Assembly: GCF_020055635.1 (NCBI RefSeq)
Contig: NZ_JAIPUT010000008.1
Coordinates: 56,468 to 120,467 of the forward strand
Direction of reading: 5' to 3'
DNA: 64,000 nucleotides
Source: Marivita sp.
GTDB lineage: Bacteria > Pseudomonadota > Alphaproteobacteria > Rhodobacterales > Rhodobacteraceae
The number at the start of each line of letters is the position of its first letter. The first letter of the stretch is position 1. This document shows positions 9,354 through 17,539 of the stretch, piece by piece. Under the pieces are notes generated by a model. The model was not told the origin of the DNA, did not search any database, and saw only the letters and a list, made by a program, of their open reading frames with translations. The translations under genes were made by a program, and so were the position numbers.

Positions 9354-9614
9354 ATGAGCGTGAAGGACAGGGTCATTCGCATCATCGCGGAACAGGCCAT
9401 GATCGAACCGTCGGATGTAACCATGACGGACACGATGGCGGATCTGGGCATCGACAGCATGGGCCTTGTCGAATGCATCTTCGCGCTTGAGGAAGAGTTC
9501 GACATCGAAGTGCCCTTCAACGCCAATGAACCGCAGAAAAGCGATTTCGACATCTCGTCGGTGGCGTCGGTCGTGGACGGGATCGAGCGGCTGGTCGCCC
9601 TGCAAAAGGATTGA
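9354..9614 (+). CDS. Acyl carrier protein (secondary, lipid-associated)
   Basis: The 86-residue acidic protein has the phosphopantetheine attachment motif LGIDSMGLVE with Ser35, and helix I resembles ACP (KDRVIRIIAEQ). It is not the housekeeping acpP type, which carries DSLD rather than DSMG. It lies between lpxD and a ketoacyl-ACP synthase, 6 bp from the latter, so the three genes are probably one operon. By analogy with AcpXL of rhizobia it could carry a special acyl chain for lipid A or another envelope lipid. That is an inference from context. Confidence 0.9.
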   Translation: MSVKDRVIRIIAEQAMIEPSDVTMTDTMADLGIDSMGLVECIFALEEEFDIEVPFNANEPQKSDFDISSVASVVDGIERLVALQKD

Positions 9615-9620
9615 ACCGGA

Positions 9621-10829
9621 ATGAAACGCGTGGTCATCACCGGGGCGGGAACGGTCAACGCGCTGGGGCTGAACGTGGCGGACACGCTTGAGGCGATGCG
9701 CGAGGGGCGCTGCGGCATCGGCCAGCTGTGTTTTCGCGACGTGGAGCGGCTGGCCATCCAGATCGGCGCGCAGGTGCATGATTTCGACGAGGCGGCGCAT
9801 TTCAACCGGCAGCAATTGTCGCTGTATGACCGCTTCACCCAGTTCACCCTGATCGCCGCCCGCGAGGCGCTGGCACAGGCCGGGCTTGAGTTTTCGGACG
9901 AACTGGCGGCCAGGTCCGGGGTCGTTCTGGGCAACTCGGGCGGCGGCATGACGACGCTGGATGAAAATTACCGCAGCGTCTACGAAGAGGGCAAGAACCG
10001 GGTGCATCCCTTTGTCGTGCCCAAGCTGATGAACAACGCCGCCGCAAGCCACGTGTCGATGGAGTTCAACCTCAAGGGTCCGTCCTTTACCGTGTCCACC
10101 GCCTGTGCGTCGTCGAACCATGCCATGTCGCAGGCGTTTCAGATGGTGCATGGCGGGCTGGCCCCGGTGATGGTCACCGGCGGGTCGGAATCCATGTTGT
10201 GCTTTGGTGGGGTCAAGGCGTGGGAAGGATTGCGCGTCATGTCCAAGGACGCCTGCCGGCCGTTTTCGGCCAACCGCAACGGCATGGTGCAGGGCGAAGG
10301 CGCGGGCGTTTTCGTGTTCGAGGAGTATGAACACGCGCGGTCGCGCGGGGCCGAGATCCTAGCCGAAATTGTGGGATTCGCGATGACGTCGGACGCCTCC
10401 GACATCGTGATGCCCTCAAAGAACGGCGCGGCGCGCGCCATTGCCGGGGCGCTGGCCGATGCGCGGCTCAACCCCGAGGACGTGGGCTACATCAACGCCC
10501 ACGGCACCGGCACGGCGGCCAATGACAAGACCGAATGCGCCGCTGTCGCCGATGTGTTCGGCGCCCATGCCGACCGGCTGATGATCTCGTCCACCAAGTC
10601 GATGCACGGCCATTGCATCGGCGGCACCGGCGCGATCGAGCTTCTGGCCTGCATCATGGCCCTGCGCGACGGGGTGATCGCGCCGACCATCGGCTATGAG
10701 GAACCGGACCCGGAATGCGCGCTTGACGTGGTGCCCAACGTGGCACGCGATGCACGGGTCGAGGTGGCGCTATCGAACGCCTTTGCCTTCGGCGGGCTGA
10801 ACGCCGTGCTGGCGCTGCGGCGGGTGTGA
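9621..10829 (+). CDS. Beta-ketoacyl-ACP synthase (KAS II/FabF family)
   Basis: The 402-residue condensing enzyme has the Cys-His-His triad of KAS I/II: Cys162 in STACASSNHAM, His294 in NAHGTGTAAND and His329 in SMHGHCIGGTG. It elongates acyl-ACP by decarboxylative condensation with malonyl-ACP in the cytosol. Its position directly after a secondary ACP and lpxD argues for a specialised elongation task rather than bulk fatty-acid synthesis. The gene is followed within 6 bp by the five-palindrome array, which presumably forms its 3' untranslated region. Confidence 0.92.
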   Translation: MKRVVITGAGTVNALGLNVADTLEAMREGRCGIGQLCFRDVERLAIQIGAQVHDFDEAAHFNRQQLSLYDRFTQFTLIAAREALAQAGLEFSDELAARSGVVLGNSGGGMTTLDENYRSVYEEGKNRVHPFVVPKLMNNAAASHVSMEFNLKGPSFTVSTACASSNHAMSQAFQMVHGGLAPVMVTGGSESMLCFGGVKAWEGLRVMSKDACRPFSANRNGMVQGEGAGVFVFEEYEHARSRGAEILAEIVGFAMTSDASDIVMPSKNGAARAIAGALADARLNPEDVGYINAHGTGTAANDKTECAAVADVFGAHADRLMISSTKSMHGHCIGGTGAIELLACIMALRDGVIAPTIGYEEPDPECALDVVPNVARDARVEVALSNAFAFGGLNAVLALRRV

Positions 10830-10834
10830 GGCGG

Positions 10835-10946
10835 CAAGCCTGTTCGAACAGGCTTGAAACCCCGTTTCGAAACGGGGTGGCCCGCATTTTCGAAAATGCG
10901 GATCAGAGCCTTGCAAGGCTCTGGCAAGACCATTCGAATGGTCTTG
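10835..10946. repeat. Array of five different perfect palindromes
   Basis: Five back-to-back perfect palindromes: 10835-10856 (half-site CAAGCCTGTTC), 10859-10878 (ACCCCGTTTC), 10882-10901 (CCGCATTTTC), 10904-10923 (CAGAGCCTTG) and 10925-10946 (CAAGACCATTC). They are 20-22 bp long and separated by 1-3 nt. Four are centred on TTCGAA and one on TTGCAA. The arms share almost no sequence, so this is not a tandem repeat in the ordinary sense. The array begins 6 nt after the fabF-like stop codon. Confidence 0.95.
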
Positions 10947-11042
10947 GCACCGCGCGCCCGGTTTCCAGATCCTTAACGTTGCTGGTGCCATACCCCGTCC
11001 CACGATGCGCATCGAGCGGGAAGGGTCACTCCCATGCCGCGA

Positions 11043-11143
11043 CAGTTAAACTGACACTCTCTTGTTCCCCGTCATGGGGCGACCCTGAGAAACCGGTTTC
11101 ACGAAGGCCCCTGACAGGGGCGCAGGTCACGGGGGACACCCCG
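11043..11143. repeat. Cluster of short unrelated hairpins
   Basis: Consecutive small inverted repeats: CAGTT/AACTG (11043-11053), CCCC/GGGG (11067-11079), GAAACCGGTTTC (11089-11100), GCCCCTG/CAGGGGC (11107-11121) and CGGGG/CCCCG (11130-11143). Each has different arms. They are weaker than the array at 10835-10946. Confidence 0.55.
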
Positions 11144-11196
11144 CCAGATGAGAGAATGTCAGGCCAAAGAGCGGCGCCGCTTCTTTCCTTCCAATA

Positions 11197-11264
11197 CGTC
11201 ATCCCGGGCCAAGACCCGAAGACCTGATGCCGGACAGATCCGCGGGTCACGCCCGTGGATGACG
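11197..11264. repeat. 68-bp imperfect inverted repeat with GTCATCC ends
   Basis: The element starts CGTCATCCCGGGC and ends GCCCGTGGATGACG, with further inner complementarity (GACCCG and CGGGTC). It resembles the short dispersed palindromes with GTCATCC termini common in alphaproteobacterial intergenic DNA. Only one copy is visible in this window. Confidence 0.6.
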
Positions 11265-11343
11265 GCGCAGCATGTCCGCGGCCCTGTGCCGGCACCCAAG
11301 CAGGCCCATTGCACTTTCCCGCAACACATGGCCATCTGCGGCC

Positions 11344-14136
11344 ATGAATTTTGCCAGCCGCATCACCCGACTTCCGCACGCTTACGACCTTGACCAGGGG
11401 GCCGATGCGCGGGACGCCGTGCCGTGGGCGACGGGCGACGTTGCCAGGCTGATCGACGGCGCCTGCGGGTGCAGCCCCTATCTCAAGTCGCTGGTCGAGA
11501 AAGAGGGCGGCTGGCTCGAAACGGCGCTGGACGATCCCGAGCGCGCGTTGTCGGACGAACACACCACCTTGCGCGCCACAGCCCCCGATGCGCTTGCCTC
11601 GCGGCTGCGGCAGGCCAAGCGCCGGGTGGCGCTTCTGACCGGGCTGGCCGATCTGGCCGCTGTCTGGCCGCTGGAAACCGTGACGCAGGCGCTCACCGAT
11701 TTCGCCGATCTTTCGGTGCACCTGGCCCTGCGGGCCTGTGTCGGGCACGAGATCAAACGCGGCAAGCTGCCTGGCCAGACCGAGACTGACGCCGAACAGG
11801 CGGGGGGCATGGTGGCGCTCGCGATGGGCAAGATGGGGGCCGGAGAGCTGAATTACAGCTCGGATGTGGACCTGATCTGCCTCTTCGACGAAACCCGGTT
11901 CGATCCCGACGACTACCACGAGGCACGCTCCAGCCTTGTGCGCGCGACGCGCAAGATGTGCGCGATGCTCAGCGATCTGACCGGCGAAGGCTATGTGTTC
12001 CGCACCGATCTGCGGCTGCGACCCGATCCGTCGGTCACGCCGGTCTGCCTCGCCATGGAGGCGGCGGAGCGCTATTACGAGAGCCTTGGCCGGACATGGG
12101 AACGCGCCGCCTATATCAAGGCGCGGCCCTGTGCCGGGGATGTTGCGGCGGGCGAAAAATTCCTCAGGACGCTGACGCCCTTCGTCTGGCGCAAGCACCT
12201 TGATTTCGCCGCCATCCAGGACGCGCATGACATGGTGCAGCGCATCCGCGACCACAAGGGACTGGGCGGCGCGATCACCCTGCCGGGCCACAACATGAAG
12301 CTGGGGCGCGGCGGCATCCGCGAGATCGAGTTCTTCACCCAGACCCGCCAGATCATCGCCGGTGGCCGCGACCCCGACCTGCGCGTGCGGGGTACGGTGC
12401 CGGGGTTGGCGGTGCTGGCCGAAAAGGGCTGGGTGCCGCAGGACGTGACGCAAACCCTGACCGACCACTACCGCGCCCATCGCGAGGTCGAACACCGGGT
12501 GCAGATGCTGCGCGATGCCCAGACCCACGACCTGCCGCAATCCGAAGGCGGGTTCGACCGGCTCGCCGCCTTCATGGGCACCGACCGGACCAGCCTGACC
12601 CGCGAGCTGCGCGCCCGGCTGGAAGAGGTGCATGACCTGACCGAAGGCTTCTTTGGTGGCGAAACGGCCCCGGAGAGGTCCGGCTCTGTGCCGGACGAGT
12701 TGACCAATTCCGAGATCGTCAGCCGCTGGCGCACCTATCCCGCGCTGCGCTCGGCGCGCGGCAGCGGCATCTTCGAACGGCTGCAACCCGAGATCCTGGG
12801 TCGCCTGGCCAAGACCTCGCAGCCGATGGATGCGCTGATGGCGTTTGACGGATTCCTGAGCGGACTGCCCGCGGGGGTACAGGTGTTCTCGCTGTTCGAA
12901 GCCAATCCGCATCTGATCGACCTCTTGATCGACATCGTCGGCGTATCGCCGGACCTCGCACGCTACCTGTCGCGCAACGCCTCGGTGTTCGACGCGGTGA
13001 TCGGTGGGGATTTCTTTGCCGACTGGCCGGGTCAGCCAACGTTGCGCGCTGCCTTGTCCGACGTGCTGGCGCGCGAAGCGGATTACGAGAACAAGCTCAA
13101 CACCGCCCGGCGCTGGGGCAAGGAATGGCATTTCCGCATCGGTGTGCACCTGCTGCGCGGCCTCATCGGGGCCGAGGAGGCGGGCGCGCAATATGCCGAT
13201 CTGGCCGATGCCACGCTGGGTGCGCTGGCCCCCGAGGTACAGGCCGAGTTCGCCCGCAAGCACGGCCCCTGTCCGGGGCGCGGCGCGGTGGTCCTGGGCA
13301 TGGGGAGCCTGGGGTCGCGGCGGCTGCACGCCAAGTCCGATCTCGACCTGATCGTGATCTACGATCCGGGCGACGCGGAGATGTCCGAGGGCCGACGCCC
13401 GCTGGCGCCCAGGCCCTATTACGCACGGTTGACACAGGCGCTGATCACCGCCATGACCGCGCCGATGGCCGAGGGCCGGATCTACGAGATCGACATGCGC
13501 CTGCGCCCGTCGGGCAACCAGGGACCGGTGGCCACCAGCCTCACCGCCTTCGAGACCTACCAGACGTCCGACGCCTGGGTGTGGGAGCACCTGGCGTTGA
13601 GCCGCGCGCGCGTCATCGCGGGGCCGCGGGACGTCGCCGCCGACGTGGCGCAGGTTCAGGCGGCGGTGCTGTCCGCGCCGCGCGACCGCGACACGGTGCT
13701 GCGCGAGGTTGCCAGGATGCGCAACCGCATCGCCGCCGCCAAGGGGCGGGGCGATCCGTGGGACGCCAAGCTGGGGCAGGGCCGGATGCAGGATATCGAA
13801 CTTGTCGCCCAGGCCGCCGCGCTGCTGGCCGGAGTGCCGCTGGGGTCGGTGCCCGACGCGCTGACGGACGGGGCGCGCTGCGGCTGGCTGTCCGACACCG
13901 ACGCTGCCACCCTGAGCGACGCGTACCGGCTTTGCTGGTCGCTTCAGATCGCCTCGCGCCTGATTTCCGAAAGCCCGATTGCGCCGGAAGGCGACAACAG
14001 CGCGGCATCGGATTTCCTGTGCCGGGTCACCGGCGCGGACAGTATCGCAGGGCTGAAGGACAGGCTCGGGGACAAGGCGGATGACGCCGCGCAGGTGATC
14101 GACGCGGTACTGCCGGATGTGACAGGGGACAGCTGA
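11344..14136 (+). CDS. glnE: Bifunctional glutamine synthetase adenylyltransferase/adenylyl-removing enzyme
   Basis: The 930-residue protein carries two nucleotidyltransferase domains. The first (motif GAGELNYSSDVDL, about residues 175-190) corresponds to the adenylyl-removing half, and the second (GSLGSRRLHAKSDLDL, about 655-670) to the adenylylating half. It adjusts glutamine synthetase activity to nitrogen status under PII control, in the cytosol. ATG 11344 (MNFASRITRLPHAYD) gives the usual family N-terminus, although no strong ribosome-binding sequence is seen; upstream in-frame starts would add an atypical tail. A small conserved ORF follows 1 nt after the stop. Confidence 0.94.
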   Translation: MNFASRITRLPHAYDLDQGADARDAVPWATGDVARLIDGACGCSPYLKSLVEKEGGWLETALDDPERALSDEHTTLRATAPDALASRLRQAKRRVALLTGLADLAAVWPLETVTQALTDFADLSVHLALRACVGHEIKRGKLPGQTETDAEQAGGMVALAMGKMGAGELNYSSDVDLICLFDETRFDPDDYHEARSSLVRATRKMCAMLSDLTGEGYVFRTDLRLRPDPSVTPVCLAMEAAERYYESLGRTWERAAYIKARPCAGDVAAGEKFLRTLTPFVWRKHLDFAAIQDAHDMVQRIRDHKGLGGAITLPGHNMKLGRGGIREIEFFTQTRQIIAGGRDPDLRVRGTVPGLAVLAEKGWVPQDVTQTLTDHYRAHREVEHRVQMLRDAQTHDLPQSEGGFDRLAAFMGTDRTSLTRELRARLEEVHDLTEGFFGGETAPERSGSVPDELTNSEIVSRWRTYPALRSARGSGIFERLQPEILGRLAKTSQPMDALMAFDGFLSGLPAGVQVFSLFEANPHLIDLLIDIVGVSPDLARYLSRNASVFDAVIGGDFFADWPGQPTLRAALSDVLAREADYENKLNTARRWGKEWHFRIGVHLLRGLIGAEEAGAQYADLADATLGALAPEVQAEFARKHGPCPGRGAVVLGMGSLGSRRLHAKSDLDLIVIYDPGDAEMSEGRRPLAPRPYYARLTQALITAMTAPMAEGRIYEIDMRLRPSGNQGPVATSLTAFETYQTSDAWVWEHLALSRARVIAGPRDVAADVAQVQAAVLSAPRDRDTVLREVARMRNRIAAAKGRGDPWDAKLGQGRMQDIELVAQAAALLAGVPLGSVPDALTDGARCGWLSDTDAATLSDAYRLCWSLQIASRLISESPIAPEGDNSAASDFLCRVTGADSIAGLKDRLGDKADDAAQVIDAVLPDVTGDS

Positions 14137-14137
14137 G

Positions 14138-14401
14138 ATGCGCAAGGGCGACGCCACCGACCCGAAAGGCCTGATCGCGGAATCGTTCCGGATCGACGGG
14201 ATCACCTACGAGGAATGCCGGTCGATCTTCCTGGACTGGGCTTTGGCCGTCCCGGTCAATGCCGACAGCACCGCGCTGATCGAGGAACTGCTGGCCCGCC
14301 ATCCGGTGCCGGATCACCCGATGACCCATGTCCTGCGCGAGGGCCTGACCGCGACAACCGCCCCCAGACGCCGAGGCGGCTGGAAGGGTCGGCGCAGTTG
14401 A
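14138..14401 (+). CDS. Small conserved hypothetical protein after glnE
   Basis: An 87-residue ORF starts 1 nt after the glnE stop, which suggests translational coupling. The sequence (RIDGITYEECRSIFLDWALA, then an Arg-rich tail RRRGGWKGRRS) has no domain I recognise, no signal peptide and no membrane segment. Its central acidic region and basic C-terminus could suit protein or nucleic-acid binding, but no function should be assigned. The position suggests coexpression with nitrogen control. Confidence 0.75.
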   Translation: MRKGDATDPKGLIAESFRIDGITYEECRSIFLDWALAVPVNADSTALIEELLARHPVPDHPMTHVLREGLTATTAPRRRGGWKGRRS

Positions 14402-14447
14402 GGCGCAGGCTGCGACGGGGCTGATTTCAGGATCATCAAACGAAAAA

Positions 14448-14465
14448 GGCCGCCCCGGGGCGGCC
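14448..14465 (-). terminator. Terminator of the bactofilin transcript
   Basis: An 18-bp perfect palindrome (half-site GGCCGCCCC) is flanked on its left by AAAAA, i.e. a U-tract on the minus-strand transcript, 26 bp beyond the bactofilin stop. Confidence 0.8.
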
Positions 14466-14490
14466 CTGTCCAGATCGTCGCTCCGGCGTG

Positions 14491-15006
14491 TCAGCCGTTG
14501 GATGCGGCCGGGGTCGGGTTGGCCGGCGCGGCGGATGCGACGGGCTTGGCCTTGCCGCCATTGAGCGGATCGTCCTGGCGTTGAACCGAGCCTTCGAAAT
14601 GGGCACCGGATTCGATCGCGATGGTCTTGTGGATGATGTCGCCCTCGACGCGCGCGGTGGCGGTCAGTCGAACCTTCAAGCCGCGCACGCGACCCACGAC
14701 ACGGCCGTTCACGACCACGTCGTCGGCCATGACTTCCCCCTTGATCGTGGCGCTTTCGCCGACGGTCAGCAGATGCGCACGGATGTCGCCCTCGACGGTG
14801 CCTTCGACATTGATGTCGCCGGTCGTCTTGAGGTTGCCGGTGATGTGCAGATCGCTCGACAGGATCGACGCAGCGGGCTTTGCCTTGGGCGCGGAGGCCT
14901 TGAATTCCGAAGACGACGGACGCGACGAGTCAGGCATGGCCGGCCTCGGCGAACTGACGTCATCGGCCTTGGGGCCGGGCTCGTTGATTTTGCTTTTAGA
15001 AAACAT
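14491..15006 (-). CDS. Bactofilin (polymer-forming cytoskeletal protein)
   Basis: The 171-residue protein has the bactofilin layout: a disordered Ser/Pro/Lys-rich N-terminus (about 1-45), a right-handed beta-helix core (about 48-145, with repeats such as ITGNLKTTGDINVEGTVEGD) and a Pro/Ala-rich C-terminus. Bactofilins polymerise without nucleotides and position cell-wall enzymes at membrane sites. Its start lies inside the 3' end of the upstream M23 endopeptidase gene (11-bp overlap). This is the classic module in which a bactofilin scaffolds a membrane-anchored M23 hydrolase to shape the cell. Confidence 0.93.
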   Translation of the reverse strand: MFSKSKINEPGPKADDVSSPRPAMPDSSRPSSSEFKASAPKAKPAASILSSDLHITGNLKTTGDINVEGTVEGDIRAHLLTVGESATIKGEVMADDVVVNGRVVGRVRGLKVRLTATARVEGDIIHKTIAIESGAHFEGSVQRQDDPLNGGKAKPVASAAPANPTPAASNG

Positions 15007-16312
15007 CGTTTGCAGCCTTGATGTAGATCATGGGGTTGACGGGTTTGCCGCCGACACGGACTTCGTAGTGTAGGTGCGTGCCGGTGGAACGTCCAGTGTT
15101 CCCCATAGCAGAGATACGATCCCCGCGCGAGACCCTTTGACCCTTCTTCACATAGAGTTTCGAGTTATGCGCATAGCGCGTCTCGATGCCGAACTCATGC
15201 TGTATCTTGACGAGCCTACCATATCCTGATTGCCAGCCCGCGAACGTCACCACACCGTCCGCGGTGGCATAGATCGGCGTGCCATGCGCCCCGGCGAAAT
15301 CGGTGCCGGCATGCAGGCGGCCCCAGCGGTATCCGAATCCGCTGGTAAAGCGGAACGAATCCTTGATCGGCATCGCGAAGGGGGCTTTCTGCGCCGCGAT
15401 CCGGTACAGGTTCAGCCGGTCCATCTGGTTCAGGATGCGATTGGCGCGCAGCACGTCCTCGGAGGGCAGTGCTTCGCCGCGTGTCGAAAGGCTCAGCGGC
15501 GTCAGCGGGCCGCCCTGGCCGGAATAACCGCGCCGCACCTGGTTGAGGATGCTGTCGGCGTCCATGCCCGCCGCCTCGAACATCTTGTCGAGCGGCTTGA
15601 CCGACACCGTCATCGCCTCTTCGAGCTGGCGGAAGATGGTGTCGTTCTTCTCTTCCATCAGCTTGATCTCGGTGGCCATCTCGTCGGCCCGGATCAGCGC
15701 GTCCTGCGCATCGGCGACTACCTGGTCGCGTTCCTCGGCGGTACGCGCCAGCGCGGTGGACAGGAAATCGAGCGTCGTGGTGTCAACCTCTCCGGAAGAG
15801 GCGAGGGCGGCACCGCCATCCTCGATCTCGGTGCGCAGCGCGGCCAGTTCGGTGCGGACCTCCTCGCGGGCCCGGATCGCGTCGCGCAGCTTGAGCTGCA
15901 CCGCTTCAAGGCCGGATTCCAGTTCGACGCGGCGGGTTTCGGCATCCAGCAGGTTGGACTGCATGACCGACACCTGCTCCAGCGCGGTGTTGAAGCGCTC
16001 CTGCGCGGCGACGGCCTCGGCGGCGCGGGTGTCGCGCTCTTTCGACAGGATGTTGAGCCGTGTCTGGTATGTCTCGAGATCGCGTCGCGCCTGTTCGCGG
16101 AAATTGCCCGAGCCGATCGAGTCCATCAGCAGCACTGCCGTGGCGATGATGCTCCAGGCCAGAACAAGAGAGGCGCCGCCGAACGCGACGGCCTGGGTGC
16201 TTGATTTCAGTCGGATGAAGCGGGTGTCGGTGTCGGAGCGCAGAAACAGTCGGCGTTCCGGAAAAAAGCGTTCAAGTATGCCATGCAGTCTTATCGCAAG
16301 TCTTGTGCGCAC
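14996..16312 (-). CDS. Membrane-anchored M23 family endopeptidase
   Basis: From a GTG start at 16312 (GAGG about 9 nt upstream) the product is 438 residues. It has a short cytoplasmic N-terminus, one transmembrane helix (about 41-63), a long coiled coil with Arg/Glu-rich heptads (about 70-230), and a C-terminal LytM/M23 domain. Zinc ligands are conserved: His334 and Asp338 in HAGTDFAG, and His413/His415 in THLHYEVRV. It should cut peptidoglycan cross-bridges in the periplasm. The longest open frame extends 66 codons further upstream, but that part has no ribosome-binding site and is not family-like. Its 3' end overlaps the bactofilin gene. Confidence 0.92.
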   Translation of the reverse strand: MRTRLAIRLHGILERFFPERRLFLRSDTDTRFIRLKSSTQAVAFGGASLVLAWSIIATAVLLMDSIGSGNFREQARRDLETYQTRLNILSKERDTRAAEAVAAQERFNTALEQVSVMQSNLLDAETRRVELESGLEAVQLKLRDAIRAREEVRTELAALRTEIEDGGAALASSGEVDTTTLDFLSTALARTAEERDQVVADAQDALIRADEMATEIKLMEEKNDTIFRQLEEAMTVSVKPLDKMFEAAGMDADSILNQVRRGYSGQGGPLTPLSLSTRGEALPSEDVLRANRILNQMDRLNLYRIAAQKAPFAMPIKDSFRFTSGFGYRWGRLHAGTDFAGAHGTPIYATADGVVTFAGWQSGYGRLVKIQHEFGIETRYAHNSKLYVKKGQRVSRGDRISAMGNTGRSTGTHLHYEVRVGGKPVNPMIYIKAANDVF

Positions 16313-16459
16313 CTGTATGTTCCTCTGTCCCGTCCCTCGATCACGTCTCCAAAGCCCCAACTCCGGACGCGCATCCGTTACGGCCTTACCGAGACATTCG
16401 GAAATTGGCAACATTTTTGGACCACCGGGACGCCCAGCCGCGCGATACCCCGCCGAATT

Positions 16460-16473
16460 GGCGAAATTTCGCC
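16460..16473. promoter_or_regulatory. Perfect palindrome GGCGAAATTTCGCC upstream of the M23-bactofilin operon
   Basis: A 14-bp perfect palindrome lies about 150 bp upstream of the M23 start, in a 217-bp gap that otherwise shows no gene. It looks like a repressor or activator half-turn operator, but the factor is unknown. Confidence 0.4.
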
Positions 16474-16529
16474 GATTTGTTCGAGGCTTACAGCCTGTTG
16501 CGGGAACCACACGGTGCCGTCGGGACGGG

Positions 16530-17339
16530 TCACCCGGTCTCTGTCAGCGGCCAGTAGAAATCCGGTGGCAGGCCCGCCTCGGCGCGCTTTTCCTCGTTGA
16601 AGGGCGGTTTCAGGGCGCCCTTGAAATACCGCCGCACCAGGCTGTGGAAGGCCTCCTTGGGGTCCTGTTCATGCCGCCCGCACAGGAAATGGAACCACTT
16701 GGAGCCATAGGCCACGTGGCTGACTTCCTCGGCATAGATCGTCTCGAGCGCGGCTACCGCGCCGGTCTCATTCGCCTTGCGGAAAATCCCGATCATGCCC
16801 GGCGTCACGTCGAGCCCCCGCGCCTCGAGCACCATCGGCACCACGGCGAGCCGTCCCATGAAATCCTCTGCCGTGTCCTCGGCGGCGCGCCACATGCCGG
16901 CATGGGCGGGCAGGGCGCCGTAGAAACTGCCCTGTTCCTCAAGACAGTCGCACATCAGGTTGAAGTGCTTGGACTCCTCGTCGGCCGCCCTCACCCAGTC
17001 ATCGTAGAACCCCATCGGCATCGGCACATGGGCAAAGCGCGGGATGATGTCCCAATGCAGGTCGACGGCGTTCAGTTCGATATGCGCCACGGCATGCAAG
17101 AGCGCGATGCGTCCCTGCGGGCTGCCCGGCTTGCGCTTGGGCACGTCGCGCGGATCAAGCAGAGCAGGCGCGTCCGGGCGCGACGGGCGCAGGGGCGGCC
17201 GGGCCGCACCTATGGGCAGCGGCGTCCCGGCGGCGCGCGCCGCGGCCCATCGCGCGGCGTAATCCCGGGATTTCGCGGTTTTCTCCCGCCCGTCCGCGGT
17301 CGTCAGGACGTCCACCGCCATGTCGCATAATGTCATCAT
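16530..17339 (-). CDS. DUF455 ferritin-like protein
   Basis: The 269-residue protein belongs to the DUF455 family, which has a ferritin-like four-helix fold. Probable di-metal ligands are the conserved Glu/His residues in AHIELNAVDLHWD, AADEESKHFNLM and YAEEVSHVAYG, spaced as in di-iron proteins. Some relatives are discussed as tRNA-hydroxylase-like, but no substrate is established. The start is uncertain: ATG 17339 begins MMTLCDMAVDVL without a clear ribosome-binding site, and Met7 is an alternative. It appears to be transcribed alone. Confidence 0.85.
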   Translation of the reverse strand: MMTLCDMAVDVLTTADGREKTAKSRDYAARWAAARAAGTPLPIGAARPPLRPSRPDAPALLDPRDVPKRKPGSPQGRIALLHAVAHIELNAVDLHWDIIPRFAHVPMPMGFYDDWVRAADEESKHFNLMCDCLEEQGSFYGALPAHAGMWRAAEDTAEDFMGRLAVVPMVLEARGLDVTPGMIGIFRKANETGAVAALETIYAEEVSHVAYGSKWFHFLCGRHEQDPKEAFHSLVRRYFKGALKPPFNEEKRAEAGLPPDFYWPLTETG

Positions 17340-17503
17340 GACACTTTAGGTCGCGCGCCACGCTCCGGAATGCAAGAGCGCGTGCTGCCCTTCTCCGGTT
17401 TCCAAATATCCAAAAGACCGGTCTGCGTTGCGCCATCGGTTCGGCCTCATGGAGGTCGGGTGCAGGTCGGGTGGGACTTTCCCGCGCGCCGCAGGCGCGC
17501 CCC

Positions 17504-17532
17504 GGTCGGATCGGGCACAGCCCGATCCGACC
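17504..17532. terminator. Strong hairpin downstream of the peroxiredoxin
   Basis: GGTCGGATCGGGC and GCCCGATCCGACC form a perfect 13-bp stem with an ACA loop, 7 bp past the peroxiredoxin stop. A second GCGCGCC/GGCGCGC hairpin lies at 17484-17500. There is no U-run, so this may be a processing barrier rather than a classic terminator. Confidence 0.6.
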
Positions 17533-17539
17533 CGAAGCC

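Larger units (their letters stand above)
10830..11343. other. 514-bp intergenic region rich in palindromes
   Basis: No credible gene lies between the ketoacyl synthase and glnE. The stretch holds a five-palindrome array (10835-10946), a group of smaller unrelated hairpins (11043-11143) and a 68-bp imperfect inverted repeat (11197-11264). The glnE promoter should lie here, but I could not identify boxes. Confidence 0.7.

Noticed and set aside
10835..10946. CRISPR array or simple tandem repeat
   Set aside because: Units have no common repeat sequence, there are no spacers of constant length, and no cas genes are present.
11026..14205. Very long minus-strand open frame opposite glnE
   Set aside because: It mirrors the high-GC third positions of glnE, is Arg/His/Gly-rich, and has no family resemblance or ribosome-binding site.
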